Both the position numbers and the translations under genes were made by a program. Source: Muribaculum gordoncarteri (GTDB lineage: Bacteria; Bacteroidota; Bacteroidia; Bacteroidales; Muribaculaceae). From it: a DNA stretch of 64,000 bases. Location: contig NZ_CP039393.1 of assembly GCF_004803695.1 (NCBI RefSeq), positions 124,001-188,000 on the forward strand. Reading direction: 5' to 3'. Shown here piece by piece: positions 16,401 to 25,178 of this stretch (position 1 is the first letter of the stretch; the number at the start of each line of letters is the position of its first letter). The notes beneath the pieces are model-generated. The model saw nothing but the letters and a program-made list of their open reading frames with translations. It was not told the DNA's origin and searched no databases.

Positions 16401-17615
16401 TTAATGGGAAATAAGTTTAATACCTAATTTATAGCTTATCAGATTCATTATCCGTTTTGGAATAGTGAGCAACCTGTATGGCTTAACAATGTGGTTGAAG
16501 GTCTTTTGTAAAGGCTCATCCTTACCAAGAGCTTTTAATAAATGTCGATAGATTAATGGGAGAGAAGGACATTTTTTCATTTGCCCTTCCACACAAGTGT
16601 TAGTTGCAATAGGTGAAAGGTTGCATTGTTTTAACTGTTCCAGAATTTTTGCCCCATTTTCCGTGAAGACAATCACTGCATTAGTGCCTAGGTTTTCATC
16701 TTTAAAAGTTTTCCCCCATAAATCTCCTATCCGGATATCCGCAGATGATAAAAAACACTTGTATTTGCAACTCTTATAGCAACACTTATTGAGACAATAA
16801 TTGCTTAAGAAAAATTTATAGAATAAATCTCCGCCCTTCCATCGGGATTGGTAGAAGTGTTTTTTTTCCAATATGTTGATATTATATGAATTATGCCAGT
16901 CAATGTCATTGGATTCAACAGGGTCAACATTCATATTCCATGAATCGTGCCAACCATTTGTTTTATTTCTCCAAGAAACAAATCCTGCTTTACCTATTTC
17001 TTTTTCTACGTTGTGAAGATAATCGCGCCATAACAACATAGATGGGACTCCATGACAGAAAAAATCGAGCAATATAAAATTATCTTCTATTTTGAGATGC
17101 CGGATATATCGTCGGAATGAGTCAATCTGACAGGGAGTGCCTGACACAAAATACTTTTCTTTCCTTGATATTTCAGAGAATGCCGTTTGTGAAAAACTTT
17201 GTATATACTTGCTGCCAATGGAGGGAGTATATTCTTCCACAGAGGAGGCTATGAAATGTTCAGCTCGTTCATTACTTATATCATATCTTACTCCACATGC
17301 CTTATATCCTTTTTCGATTAAGAATCTTGCTATTTCAAAACCGACACCACCGGAAGAACATCTCTGCCTAATAATGTCATTCTTGCTATATCCGGCATAA
17401 CTTTTAGGAATAGCATTTTGAAGGGAAAGTTCCTTATGATTGAAGGCACATACTTTTAGGCATAACTCACAGTTTATGCATTTTTCTTCATTGGAGATTT
17501 GTGGAGAATAGAATCCTCCAGCATTTTCTTTAAGATTGATTATCTTAACAGGACAGACGGCTGTGCATACTCCGCATCCGTAGCAGTCTTTTAGTTTACC
17601 AATGTTGTTCTTCAT
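16401..17615 (-). CDS. FrhB-like iron-sulfur protein (F420 hydrogenase beta family)
   Basis: The 404-residue protein has two N-terminal 4Fe-4S motifs (CYGCGVCTAVCP and CINCELCLKVCAF), then the FrhB/FdhB region (RCSSGGVGFEIARFLIEKGY, SKYIQS, FFCHGVPSMLLWRDYL, IRIGDLWG). F420 itself is not expected here. Relatives in polysaccharide loci are presumed flavin and iron-sulfur oxidoreductases acting on a sugar or acceptor. The GT2 gene upstream ends on the same base pair region at which it starts. The biochemical role is inferred from genomic neighbourhood only. Confidence 0.85.
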   Translation of the reverse strand: MKNNIGKLKDCYGCGVCTAVCPVKIINLKENAGGFYSPQISNEEKCINCELCLKVCAFNHKELSLQNAIPKSYAGYSKNDIIRQRCSSGGVGFEIARFLIEKGYKACGVRYDISNERAEHFIASSVEEYTPSIGSKYIQSFSQTAFSEISRKEKYFVSGTPCQIDSFRRYIRHLKIEDNFILLDFFCHGVPSMLLWRDYLHNVEKEIGKAGFVSWRNKTNGWHDSWNMNVDPVESNDIDWHNSYNINILEKKHFYQSRWKGGDLFYKFFLSNYCLNKCCYKSCKYKCFLSSADIRIGDLWGKTFKDENLGTNAVIVFTENGAKILEQLKQCNLSPIATNTCVEGQMKKCPSLPLIYRHLLKALGKDEPLQKTFNHIVKPYRLLTIPKRIMNLISYKLGIKLISH

Positions 17616-18559
17616 TATAAATTCCTTAAATATCGCTTTACTTTCCGATATATCCCAAAAAGAAAAAGCACCGAGTAATCAAACAGGGGAAGTTTGTTCT
17701 CCTGTTTCCATAGGTTAAAACAATGTTGCCTTACCTCCTCAGAACTGAATCCCCTGCTTTTCTTGATTTGATTCATTCGGAAACCAACTATTAAGTTTCT
17801 ATACAAACCTTTGGCATATCCCAATTCTTGCAATCGGGAGAAAACAATCTTAGACTCTTCAAAAGCTTTTCCTGAAGCATAAAGTCGGGGTGTTACAGTT
17901 GTGGAGGAACGCCGGAAATAATCGAGTTTATCTGGGATTTCCACTGTCTTTCCCTGGTTAGCAATTTCAACCCAGAAAAGATAATCACCTGATGCTTTTA
18001 GCTTAGTGTAATCCTTGGGAATCTTTGATATGATATCTTTACGAAAAATGGCAGAACTTGCGTTTAATAAATGGTTGCCAATAAGCATATTTTCTCGGAT
18101 AAACTGCTTAGAGGAATATTTACGGATATATTTAGATTTACTTATACTTTCATAACCTAATGTTTTGCCATCTTCATTAATTAGGGTAATTCCTGTAGCG
18201 GCAAGAACTACTCCTTTATCACCGGCAATAGCATTAATTAAATTTTTGAGAAAATCAGGATGGGCAATATCATCGCTTTCGGCTATCCAGATGTATTCAC
18301 CTTTTGCTAAAGAAAATCCTTTTTGCCATTGCTTGAACGTGGAGCCGGAATTTTCTTCGTTATATACTATTTGTGATATTCTGGGATGACTACGATAAAC
18401 TTCGATAACCTCTTTTGAATTATCCGTGGATTTGTCATCCAGAATAATGACTTCAAAATTATCATAGGTCTGGTTCAATACACTGTCAATCCGCTCCTTT
18501 AGAAAAGGGGCATGATTGTAGTTGGGAATAATAATACTAACAAGTGGATATGAATTCAT
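17615..18559 (-). CDS. GT2 glycosyltransferase
   Basis: The 314-residue GT-A enzyme starts with VSIIIPNYNHAPFLKERIDSVL and has VIILDDKSTD and IWIAESDDIAHPDFL; the DxD-type site reads SDD. The C-terminal region (EVRQHCFNLWKQ and following) resembles capsule-locus GT2 enzymes. Its stop overlaps the start of the FrhB-like gene. It likely adds a sugar to the lipid-linked intermediate. Confidence 0.87.
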   Translation of the reverse strand: MNSYPLVSIIIPNYNHAPFLKERIDSVLNQTYDNFEVIILDDKSTDNSKEVIEVYRSHPRISQIVYNEENSGSTFKQWQKGFSLAKGEYIWIAESDDIAHPDFLKNLINAIAGDKGVVLAATGITLINEDGKTLGYESISKSKYIRKYSSKQFIRENMLIGNHLLNASSAIFRKDIISKIPKDYTKLKASGDYLFWVEIANQGKTVEIPDKLDYFRRSSTTVTPRLYASGKAFEESKIVFSRLQELGYAKGLYRNLIVGFRMNQIKKSRGFSSEEVRQHCFNLWKQENKLPLFDYSVLFLFGIYRKVKRYLRNL

Positions 18560-18587
18560 TCCTTTACTTAAAAAAAGTAATCGATAT

Positions 18588-19706
18588 TTATCTGTTTAAT
18601 AAGGTTTTATTTAAATACTCACGCTCAATATGTTTTGCTGAAAAAATTGAGCAGTATGGATACCATAATGTATATCTTTTATACATTATATATGATGAAC
18701 CATAAGAAATAGCTATAATAATAATAATAATAGTAGCATAGTTGCGGATAATATATCTTTTAGACCGTAAAAGATCAACGATTATTGTTGCTATAGATAG
18801 GCTAAAGAATAGTATAAAGTAATTTGTTAGTCTACCAAATATAATTGGATTAAAAAAGCCTAATAATCCAATCAAGGAAAAGATAGCTATCATATTTTCA
18901 AAAGGCATTTTGCGTTTAAGACCTTTCTTAATCATTAACGCGAATGTAGTAGGAATGATAAAAGATCTTAATAAATTCATTAAATCAGCGAGAAGTCCAT
19001 GAGATGTTTCATCTATATATGAATTGATAAGATCAATTGATAAGATTGATGATATATTTATAAGGAGATTCCTAAAATTTAAAACAAGTAGTAATTCTAT
19101 AAATACCAAGAAAATGAATACTGCATTGAATCGTATCCAACGCAAAAATGGTATAATTACAAGGAAAATGGCGGATAAATGAAACATAAAACATAAAAGA
19201 ACACCAGTGTAGTAACTAAGCCATCTCCTATTGATAAGATTTTTATAATTTAGTGAAAAAATAAGGACAGCTATAGATTCTCTTAGTATCTCGGTCGAGA
19301 AATAAAAATAACAAGTTAAAAATATTATACCAAGAGATGTATATACATATTTGGTATTATTTTTAATAAATAAAAATAACAATGTGTTCAATAGCGCTGA
19401 ATGGATTAATTGAAAAACATAAAAGTCAGGTGATATACTTTTTCCTAAAGAGCACAAAATAATATAACCGGGTTGAAATTTATCATTAAATGATAATTTG
19501 TATTGTGACAATGGAACTCTCCAATCATAGTCTCCCATATAATTTATTGTATCTCCACCTACCTCATAGCGCAATCCAATCAATAATATCAAGTAAACAA
19601 ATAAAAAAAGTAACCCATATTTTTCCCATATGTCATTCTTTCTGTTTATGTCATATTTAATAGACGAAAGAATCGTTAAAACAAACGGAATAATATAGAG
19701 TAGCAT
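18588..19706 (-). CDS. EpsG-family polysaccharide polymerase (Wzy-type)
   Basis: The 372-residue protein is almost wholly hydrophobic, with about ten predicted membrane helices. Its start (LYIIPFVLTILSSIKYDINRKN), IGLRYEVGGDTINYMGDYDW and the FHLSAIFLVIIPFL segment are typical of the EpsG/Wzy group that polymerises repeat units at the periplasmic face. Its DNA is strikingly AT-rich even for this locus. With a flippase upstream it indicates a Wzx/Wzy-dependent pathway. The family is assigned on topology and motif style. Confidence 0.8.
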   Translation of the reverse strand: MLLYIIPFVLTILSSIKYDINRKNDIWEKYGLLFLFVYLILLIGLRYEVGGDTINYMGDYDWRVPLSQYKLSFNDKFQPGYIILCSLGKSISPDFYVFQLIHSALLNTLLFLFIKNNTKYVYTSLGIIFLTCYFYFSTEILRESIAVLIFSLNYKNLINRRWLSYYTGVLLCFMFHLSAIFLVIIPFLRWIRFNAVFIFLVFIELLLVLNFRNLLINISSILSIDLINSYIDETSHGLLADLMNLLRSFIIPTTFALMIKKGLKRKMPFENMIAIFSLIGLLGFFNPIIFGRLTNYFILFFSLSIATIIVDLLRSKRYIIRNYATIIIIIIAISYGSSYIMYKRYTLWYPYCSIFSAKHIEREYLNKTLLNR

Positions 19707-19759
19707 TTACGTTTAATTTTGTTCTAGGTGTCTTAATTTATACATATACGTCTAACCCT

Positions 19760-20701
19760 TTATTTCAAAAATATCAGCCAGCGCTGAATCGAGAAGTCTT
19801 TGCAGATATTGCGCAATTCATGTTTCTCAAAACGGCCTTCTCCCTTTCTAGCTTTTTTATTTTGAGCGCTAGTAGAATCCCCCTTTATAAAATCTTTAAA
19901 TCTATAAAATTCGAGTGAGCGACTCCAATAATGATTGATGTAAGCAACCTTATCAACGCCAAGAGAAGAAACAAAATGGGTGGAGCGATAAGGACTCTTG
20001 TTGGCAAGCACTCCAAGAATCGGGAATGAGAACAGTCGTGATGTATGAAAATGTACACTTACAGAGTGGGAGGGGAAATTATTATTAATAAATCCTTTAC
20101 CGGTAGAACTAAGATTTGCCCAAGCCTGTGTATAGCGTTCGATGGTAAATTCATCAGGATTTTCTTTCAGATGACCGGAAGTACCAAACATTCGCCAATT
20201 TAGATATACCGATGGGAAATTTTTATATTTGTCAAGTAAATCTTTGAGGGAGTCGTATTTGATTAGGTTTATATACTCATCAGCATCAATATAGCCTAAC
20301 CATTCTGTTTCTGTATGAAATGTTTCATAGCAATGACGGTAAGCTTTAACTTGTGCATATTTTTCAGGGAAATCAATAAGCGTTACTTTACCTTGTGCAA
20401 TATATGGAGATAATACTTCCATAAAGCGGTCGGAAGAGTTATTATTATAGAGATAAAAGTGATCTACTCCAATAAGAATATGATAATCGATCCACTCCTT
20501 GAGATATGGCTCTTCATCCTTGAATATCAGGCATAATGAAACTTTGTGTCTGAATTCATGTTTGGTAGAACGGAGTCTATGAATAAGAGATAATGTGTAT
20601 GACACAGGCGCATACAGCAAAAGAGGTAACTTATATTTGACAAATTCACTGATAGGTTTTGGGATAGGCTCGTTGTTTAACTGATAATGCTGAATTTTCA
20701 T
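19760..20701 (-). CDS. GT92-family glycosyltransferase
   Basis: The 313-residue protein contains VSLCLIFKDEEPYLKEWIDYH, GVDHFYLYNNNSSD and GYIDADEYINL (DxD), diagnostic of the GT92 (formerly DUF23) family. In the C-terminal part, STGKGFINN and YINHYWSRSLEFYRFKDFIKGD are also family-typical. Some members are galactosyltransferases, but specificity cannot be assigned here. It follows the flippase gene by 3 nt. Confidence 0.88.
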   Translation of the reverse strand: MKIQHYQLNNEPIPKPISEFVKYKLPLLLYAPVSYTLSLIHRLRSTKHEFRHKVSLCLIFKDEEPYLKEWIDYHILIGVDHFYLYNNNSSDRFMEVLSPYIAQGKVTLIDFPEKYAQVKAYRHCYETFHTETEWLGYIDADEYINLIKYDSLKDLLDKYKNFPSVYLNWRMFGTSGHLKENPDEFTIERYTQAWANLSSTGKGFINNNFPSHSVSVHFHTSRLFSFPILGVLANKSPYRSTHFVSSLGVDKVAYINHYWSRSLEFYRFKDFIKGDSTSAQNKKARKGEGRFEKHELRNICKDFSIQRWLIFLK

Positions 20702-20704
20702 GAT

Positions 20705-22252
20705 TTATCGAATGAATATCGTTTTTACTTTTCTAATTACTGTTTGTCTTTTATCGTTATCTAGAACAACCCCCCATACTGTAATCACAAGTAAAAGCTC
20801 AAAAATGAGTGTTGACCCCAATAAGCCAATCCAGGAATCTGAGAAGGATATGTAGGAGCATATAGCAGCAGCTATTCCGCAAGAGAGAAGACTGACTACA
20901 AGAAGAGGGAGTAGCACTTTGCGTACTACTATACCAAACGAAATGCCGACCCGAGACAAAAATAATAGGCGTGTGAATGTAATCATCACTTCTACTAATA
21001 GTTTTACTATGAATGCTGATATAGGGCCATATGAGAGTCGGAATAGAATATAGCATATTACTATGTTGAGAAAGATTTCTCCGCTGAGCCAAAGCTGATA
21101 TGATTTTATTTTGCCAGTGGCGAATATGGCTGTGTCAATAGGGCCTCCTAATGCAACGAACAACATCTGCAAAAGAGTTAATATGCTGAATATGCTTGCA
21201 AATCGAGGTACATCATTACCAAGCCATATCGTAAGTATAAAATCGATGTTCCAACATAGAGGAAACACAACAACAAGAGCAAGGATATAGGAAAAGGTTA
21301 TTATGCCGAACGTGAGAGAATGAAACCGTGCGGTATTGCCAAGTGAGTAATTTTTCACTATCTGTGGGTCGAATGCTTTCTGTAGATTGCCAATAAGGAG
21401 GTTTATAGCCCCCCTAATCTGAGTCGCTATACCGAAAGCGGCATTGACAACTACATTAAAAAAAATATTTAGCAGGACATTGACACCTTGATTAGCCGTC
21501 ATCGAGGATAGACCGCCAAAAAGATTCCATCCGGAAAATACTGCTATCTCTTTTGCCTGTTTTCTATCCCAGCAAAGACGAAACTTACAGCAGGAGAATC
21601 GTCGATGACAATAAATAATATAAATGAGAAACTCTGTAACATAGAGAACTAGATTCATTGCTCCGTACCAGATTAATTTATTGTCAGAAATATCGCACTT
21701 CAGCATTATAGTAATAACCAATAGGACAATAACCTCGAAAAATGCGATATAGGCATAAAACGACATCTTTTCATGAGCAATCACAATCGATTCAAATGGC
21801 TTTTGAACAAGTTGAAATACAAGGCTTAAAATAGTTAATTGGTATAATAGTTCCACGGAATTGGCACTTTCCGGAGGAAAGTTCATCTTGTGCTCTACAA
21901 ACCAAAGACCTGCAGTCTCAAGCACTATAGTAAGCAATATGCTCACAATTAGTATAAGCTCAAAACTTAGATTGAAGATAGAGGTGAGTCGGTTTCCACC
22001 CTGTCCCATATCGTAGTTGAGAAATCGTTGTGTAGAAACTACTATGGGAGCACTTATAAATTGAAAAGATATCACAAACGATGCAAGCAGATTCCATACT
22101 CCATATTCCTGTACTCCCAATGCCTCAAGAAGTACTCGAGCTATGTAGAATTTGACAATCATAACAACTGCCATGCGAAAATATAAGAATATAGTATTCT
22201 TGGCTATACGTTTATTATTTCCGGCATTTATATTGCTCATGCAACTGTACAA
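20705..22252 (-). CDS. Wzx-type polysaccharide flippase
   Basis: The 515-residue protein has about 12-14 membrane helices and belongs to the MATE/MOP exporter group. Recognisable parts are KNTIFLYFRMAVVMIVKFYIARVLLEALG, VVSTQRFLNYDMGQG and the GPIDTAIFATGKIK loop. It should flip lipid-linked repeat units across the inner membrane. It is the first intact biosynthetic gene after the regulatory fusion gene; a second, unrelated flippase survives only as a fragment just upstream. Confidence 0.88.
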   Translation of the reverse strand: MYSCMSNINAGNNKRIAKNTIFLYFRMAVVMIVKFYIARVLLEALGVQEYGVWNLLASFVISFQFISAPIVVSTQRFLNYDMGQGGNRLTSIFNLSFELILIVSILLTIVLETAGLWFVEHKMNFPPESANSVELLYQLTILSLVFQLVQKPFESIVIAHEKMSFYAYIAFFEVIVLLVITIMLKCDISDNKLIWYGAMNLVLYVTEFLIYIIYCHRRFSCCKFRLCWDRKQAKEIAVFSGWNLFGGLSSMTANQGVNVLLNIFFNVVVNAAFGIATQIRGAINLLIGNLQKAFDPQIVKNYSLGNTARFHSLTFGIITFSYILALVVVFPLCWNIDFILTIWLGNDVPRFASIFSILTLLQMLFVALGGPIDTAIFATGKIKSYQLWLSGEIFLNIVICYILFRLSYGPISAFIVKLLVEVMITFTRLLFLSRVGISFGIVVRKVLLPLLVVSLLSCGIAAAICSYISFSDSWIGLLGSTLIFELLLVITVWGVVLDNDKRQTVIRKVKTIFIR

Positions 22253-22341
22253 TTATTCCTTAGAGAAAATATTTAAAGTTATTGAGGTATAGGGATGGTT
22301 CAATAAATTGGGGTTTATGATTCGGTCTGGATTTATGTTAA

Positions 22342-22720
22342 TTAGTCTATTCCTTCCCATTGTGTATCTGGAATTGTACGACCTTTGCCTTTGTATTGCC
22401 ATTTCATGCAATCTAATCCGAATCGGAGCATCTCTTTTCCTAATGGAGAGAGTCCATATTTGCTTCCTCCGGTATTTACGTCATCAGCATCGTATTCACC
22501 TACATCAATTACTGTTTCACGAATAAGTCCATTTGCAAACAGAATCTCTGTCGATGACGGTTCGTAATAATCTACTGTATAATGATATAATTTTTTTATC
22601 GAGATATGTTACATTTGCAATTATCCAGCAATGACGAAGGTAATTTGACCTAGAAATATCTCCTCTTATATTAATGACGCAATATGTTGGCAAGAATAAC
22701 TGTTTTATTTATGTTGTCAA
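22342..22720 (-). pseudogene. Frameshifted gene remnant upstream of the flippase
   Basis: Two minus-strand frames join into one plausible protein across a seven-A run near 22596. The first reads VINIRGDISRSNYLRHC and then WIIANVTYLDKK. The second continues with LYHYTVDYYEPSSTEILFAN, VGEYDADDVNTGG and GLSPLGKEMLRFGLDC, ending with IPDTQWEGID and a stop. No start codon is visible. A further short stretch (NQESFFESMMDIIERIDNIN) lies just upstream in another frame. I do not recognise the family; the composition is that of a soluble protein. Confidence 0.45.
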
Positions 22721-22977
22721 TTCTTTCGATAATATCCATCATGGATTCGAAAAATGATTCTTGATTCATTTTGTCAATCTCACGAATTATTCCGTCAAGA
22801 AGCCTCGTGATGTTTAACCTTGAAGCATGTCCTGAGCAATGTTGACAGTGTATTGTATGCCTTTCAGTATATCTCTTTTTTTATTAAAGATGACCGTTTG
22901 AAATTTAATTTGCAAACGGCTTGATTCGACTAATCCGTTACTATTTCTTTGTTGAATTCCAGCGCCAGGCGGAATGC

Positions 22978-23238
22978 TTAGCGGTCGTAGGGGGCGAGGT
23001 TGGGGCGTGTGGAAAGTTCCGCTATAATGCGATTGTTGAGCTCCATCTTTTCATCGAAGTCGAGCACAGTCGGGAACAGGGAGCCGATGAAGCGGCGATA
23101 GTTGCGGAGTATCAATGAGCCAAGCGTCGAGAGGTCTTCAACCCGGTTATGTTCATACCATCCGCGTTTCGTTTCATTTGCCTTGTCCCCAAGTTCCCGG
23201 GAACTGTGCGAACTGGTGAGCATGTGTGTAGTAACCAA
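22978..23238 (-). pseudogene. 3' fragment of an unidentified gene
   Basis: About 70 codons (TKRGWYEHNRVEDLSTLGSL, ILRNYRRFIGSLFPTVLDF, TRPNLAPYDR) look like the end of a soluble protein. The 5' part overlaps, in a different frame, a fragment of a flippase gene, so the nominal ATG is probably not a true start. The join lies near 23200. I read this as one side of a recombination scar; the family is not recognised. Confidence 0.4.
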
Positions 23239-23394
23239 GGTCGGCTGTTCGGAACACTTTGCCGATTACTATCAGGCAAACATTCTGGTATATCGTATCG
23301 ATGATTCCGCTTATCGCCAATTTGGATCCGAAACCGAATTGTGTTTCAGTGATTCGGGCATGGCGGTTGGCGCCTGATGCGGTGGTGGGGCGGG
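23174..23394 (-). pseudogene. Fragment of a WzxC-like flippase gene
   Basis: One minus-strand frame reads ITETQFGFGSKLAISGIIDT, then IYQNVCLIVIGKVFRTADLG and YYTHAHQFAQF. This is an internal segment well known from WzxC-type lipopolysaccharide flippases (usually followed by a leucine-rich SNLTGVLQ-like part, which is missing). It has no start codon, starts within a few bases of the stop codon of the regulatory fusion gene, and ends prematurely. It shows that a different polysaccharide locus once stood here. Confidence 0.6.
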
Positions 23395-23395
23395 G

Positions 23396-24775
23396 TTAGG
23401 GGATGACGGTGAGGAAGGTGGCGGGGATTTCGGCCTTGACCATGAACTGCAGGTTGAGCAGTTCGACGATGAGGTTGTAGCGTCGTCCTTCTTTTATTAC
23501 GAGGCCTTCGTATCCGGCAAATGTGCCGTCGGTCACGCGCACTCTCGTTCCTTCAGCGAGGTGGCAACGGCGTTCTTCGTCGAGCATCGTCATTTCGGCG
23601 CATCGTGATATGATCCATTTGAAGCGCATCATTTCGGCTTCGGGGATTATGGCATATTCGCGTGATGTACCGGTAGATGATGTATATATTGCCGCTGTTC
23701 CAAACAGGTTGCTGCTTAATGACTTGACCTCTTCGGAGGTGGCGCGCAGGAATATGATGTTGCGTATGACGGGCTGTGTCTTGACGATGCGTTTCTTGCC
23801 TTGCATCTTGACCACCTCTTCGACGGGATAGTAGGTTTCTACGTCGATTCCTGCGGTTGACTCTATCTGCTTTAGTACGGTGTCGACGGGGGAGAACATG
23901 CGCATGGCATACCAATGGCTTTCGATGTCACACACTGATGATGCTACCTGACGCACGGCTGCGTCGATGTCGTCGCGGTCAACGGGCATGTCACGACGGT
24001 CGGCGAATTGAAATATCGAGGCTTCGGTGTTGCTGACACATTCGGCAATGACCGAGAGGTCGATGCCGCACTCTCTTGCGCATGATATCCAGCCGTTGAG
24101 CGCGGAGTCGGGGTTGAGCTGACGCTGTAGTTGCAGGTTGCGGCTGACGATGCCCAGTCGTGAGGCGTATTCGTCGAAGTCAAGTGTATCGGCAAGGGGG
24201 AAGAGTGGGGCGTTGCTGTCGGATTTCTTGTCGGGTAGCAGGCGGTCCATGCATGAGAGCCTGATTATCTTACGCCCGTCGGGAATGTTTATGTAGTCGT
24301 CGGTTATGTCGTTGAGCGTCATGAGCTTCATGCGCTCAAACGATGTGCCGCAGGTGTAGAAGCTGAACATGAACATGTCGCGTACTCGTGCGAGTGCCGG
24401 ATATTGACTCATCGAGGCGTTGGCTACGGTTAAGATGTCGTCACGTGTCGTGAGGTTGGTTTCGGCATCGTTTTTCGACGATACGTTGGCAAACACCTTG
24501 TTTCCGTCGTCGACCGAGTTGTTGAAGATGGCGCGCAGCGTCATCAGATAGAGTTTTATCGTTGATGCCGACTTTTTTTCATCGACAAGCCACGTGGCAA
24601 ATCTCGACAAGTCGTTCTCGTCGAAATCGGTCACATCGATGGTGTCGTTTCCCAGGAATTTACGGAATGAAGAGATGCATGCCCGATAATATTTTACCGT
24701 TGACGGTGTCTTTCCCTCGATGCTCTTGGCCAGGAGTTGCGACAGGTCGACAATTTGTTCTGCGATTTCGTGCAT
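23396..24775 (-). CDS. Inactive tyrosine-recombinase domain fused to UpxY/NusG-like antiterminator
   Basis: Residues 22-95 form a SAM-like core-binding domain of tyrosine recombinases (TPSTVKYYRACISSFRKFLG, SASTIKLYLMTLRAIFN). Residues 110-260 follow the recombinase catalytic fold, but the active site is gone: the Arg of the usual RGM position is Cys (TCGTSFERM), the HxxR box reads NGWISCAR, and the Tyr position is Phe (IFQFAD). Residues 286-400 are a NusG N-terminal domain as in UpxY (HWYAMRMFSPVDTVLKQIES, IIFLRAT), and 407-459 a KOW domain. It stands at the head of the polysaccharide locus, where UpxY proteins prevent early termination. The frame is unbroken. The fusion and loss of catalysis are seen directly; an antitermination role is inferred. 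Confidence 0.85.
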   Translation of the reverse strand: MHEIAEQIVDLSQLLAKSIEGKTPSTVKYYRACISSFRKFLGNDTIDVTDFDENDLSRFATWLVDEKKSASTIKLYLMTLRAIFNNSVDDGNKVFANVSSKNDAETNLTTRDDILTVANASMSQYPALARVRDMFMFSFYTCGTSFERMKLMTLNDITDDYINIPDGRKIIRLSCMDRLLPDKKSDSNAPLFPLADTLDFDEYASRLGIVSRNLQLQRQLNPDSALNGWISCARECGIDLSVIAECVSNTEASIFQFADRRDMPVDRDDIDAAVRQVASSVCDIESHWYAMRMFSPVDTVLKQIESTAGIDVETYYPVEEVVKMQGKKRIVKTQPVIRNIIFLRATSEEVKSLSSNLFGTAAIYTSSTGTSREYAIIPEAEMMRFKWIISRCAEMTMLDEERRCHLAEGTRVRVTDGTFAGYEGLVIKEGRRYNLIVELLNLQFMVKAEIPATFLTVIP

Positions 24776-24931
24776 ATAGTCGGGGGTGAAATTAAAACCT
24801 ATATAATCCTGGGCGATGCTAAAATTCCCTCCATCGGCGTTATGAGTTTAGCTGACAGAGGTTTAGGACTAATTACACTGCGCAATAGCGCGACCATACC
24901 AAACATTTTCAATTACTTCTCCACAATTAAA

Positions 24932-24990
24932 AGCTTCGAAGCTGTGTCCGTTGTCGTTTGACGGCGACTTTGGATTTGACTGCAAAAATA
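24932..24990 (-). promoter_or_regulatory. Promoter and palindrome in the leader of the polysaccharide locus
   Basis: TATTTTTG (24983-24990, minus strand) fits the -7 consensus, with a TTG 20 nt further upstream (25011-25013). Transcription from it would give a leader of about 200 nt before the fusion gene. The leader contains a perfect 12-bp palindrome AGCTTCGAAGCT (24932-24943). No inverted repeats flank the promoter, so there is no sign of promoter inversion. The 400 bp between this gene and the next carry no other coding signal. Confidence 0.5.
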
Positions 24991-25141
24991 GAAAATATTA
25001 TTGAACTTTACAACTGTACTGTCAAATTAGGCGTGTTGATGTGGTCAATGGACGATAACGTATTTTTGAATTGAGGGTATCGGGCATAGTTAATTTTTGG
25101 TTAAATGGATGGAGTTCCGACGGTTTGTTGCTGTATTTTGA

Positions 25142-25149
25142 TACTTTTG
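25142..25149 (+). promoter_or_regulatory. -7 box of the secreted hypothetical gene
   Basis: TACTTTTG matches TAnnTTTG and lies 29 nt before the start codon. TTG triplets upstream are closer than the usual 19-23 nt, so the -33 element is unclear. Confidence 0.45.
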
Positions 25150-25178
25150 CAAAATATATCTATTAAAAATGTTATAGT

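Noticed and set aside
24776-25178. Invertible promoter at the polysaccharide locus
   Set aside because: Searched by eye for inverted repeats flanking the promoter; only a local 12-bp palindrome was found.
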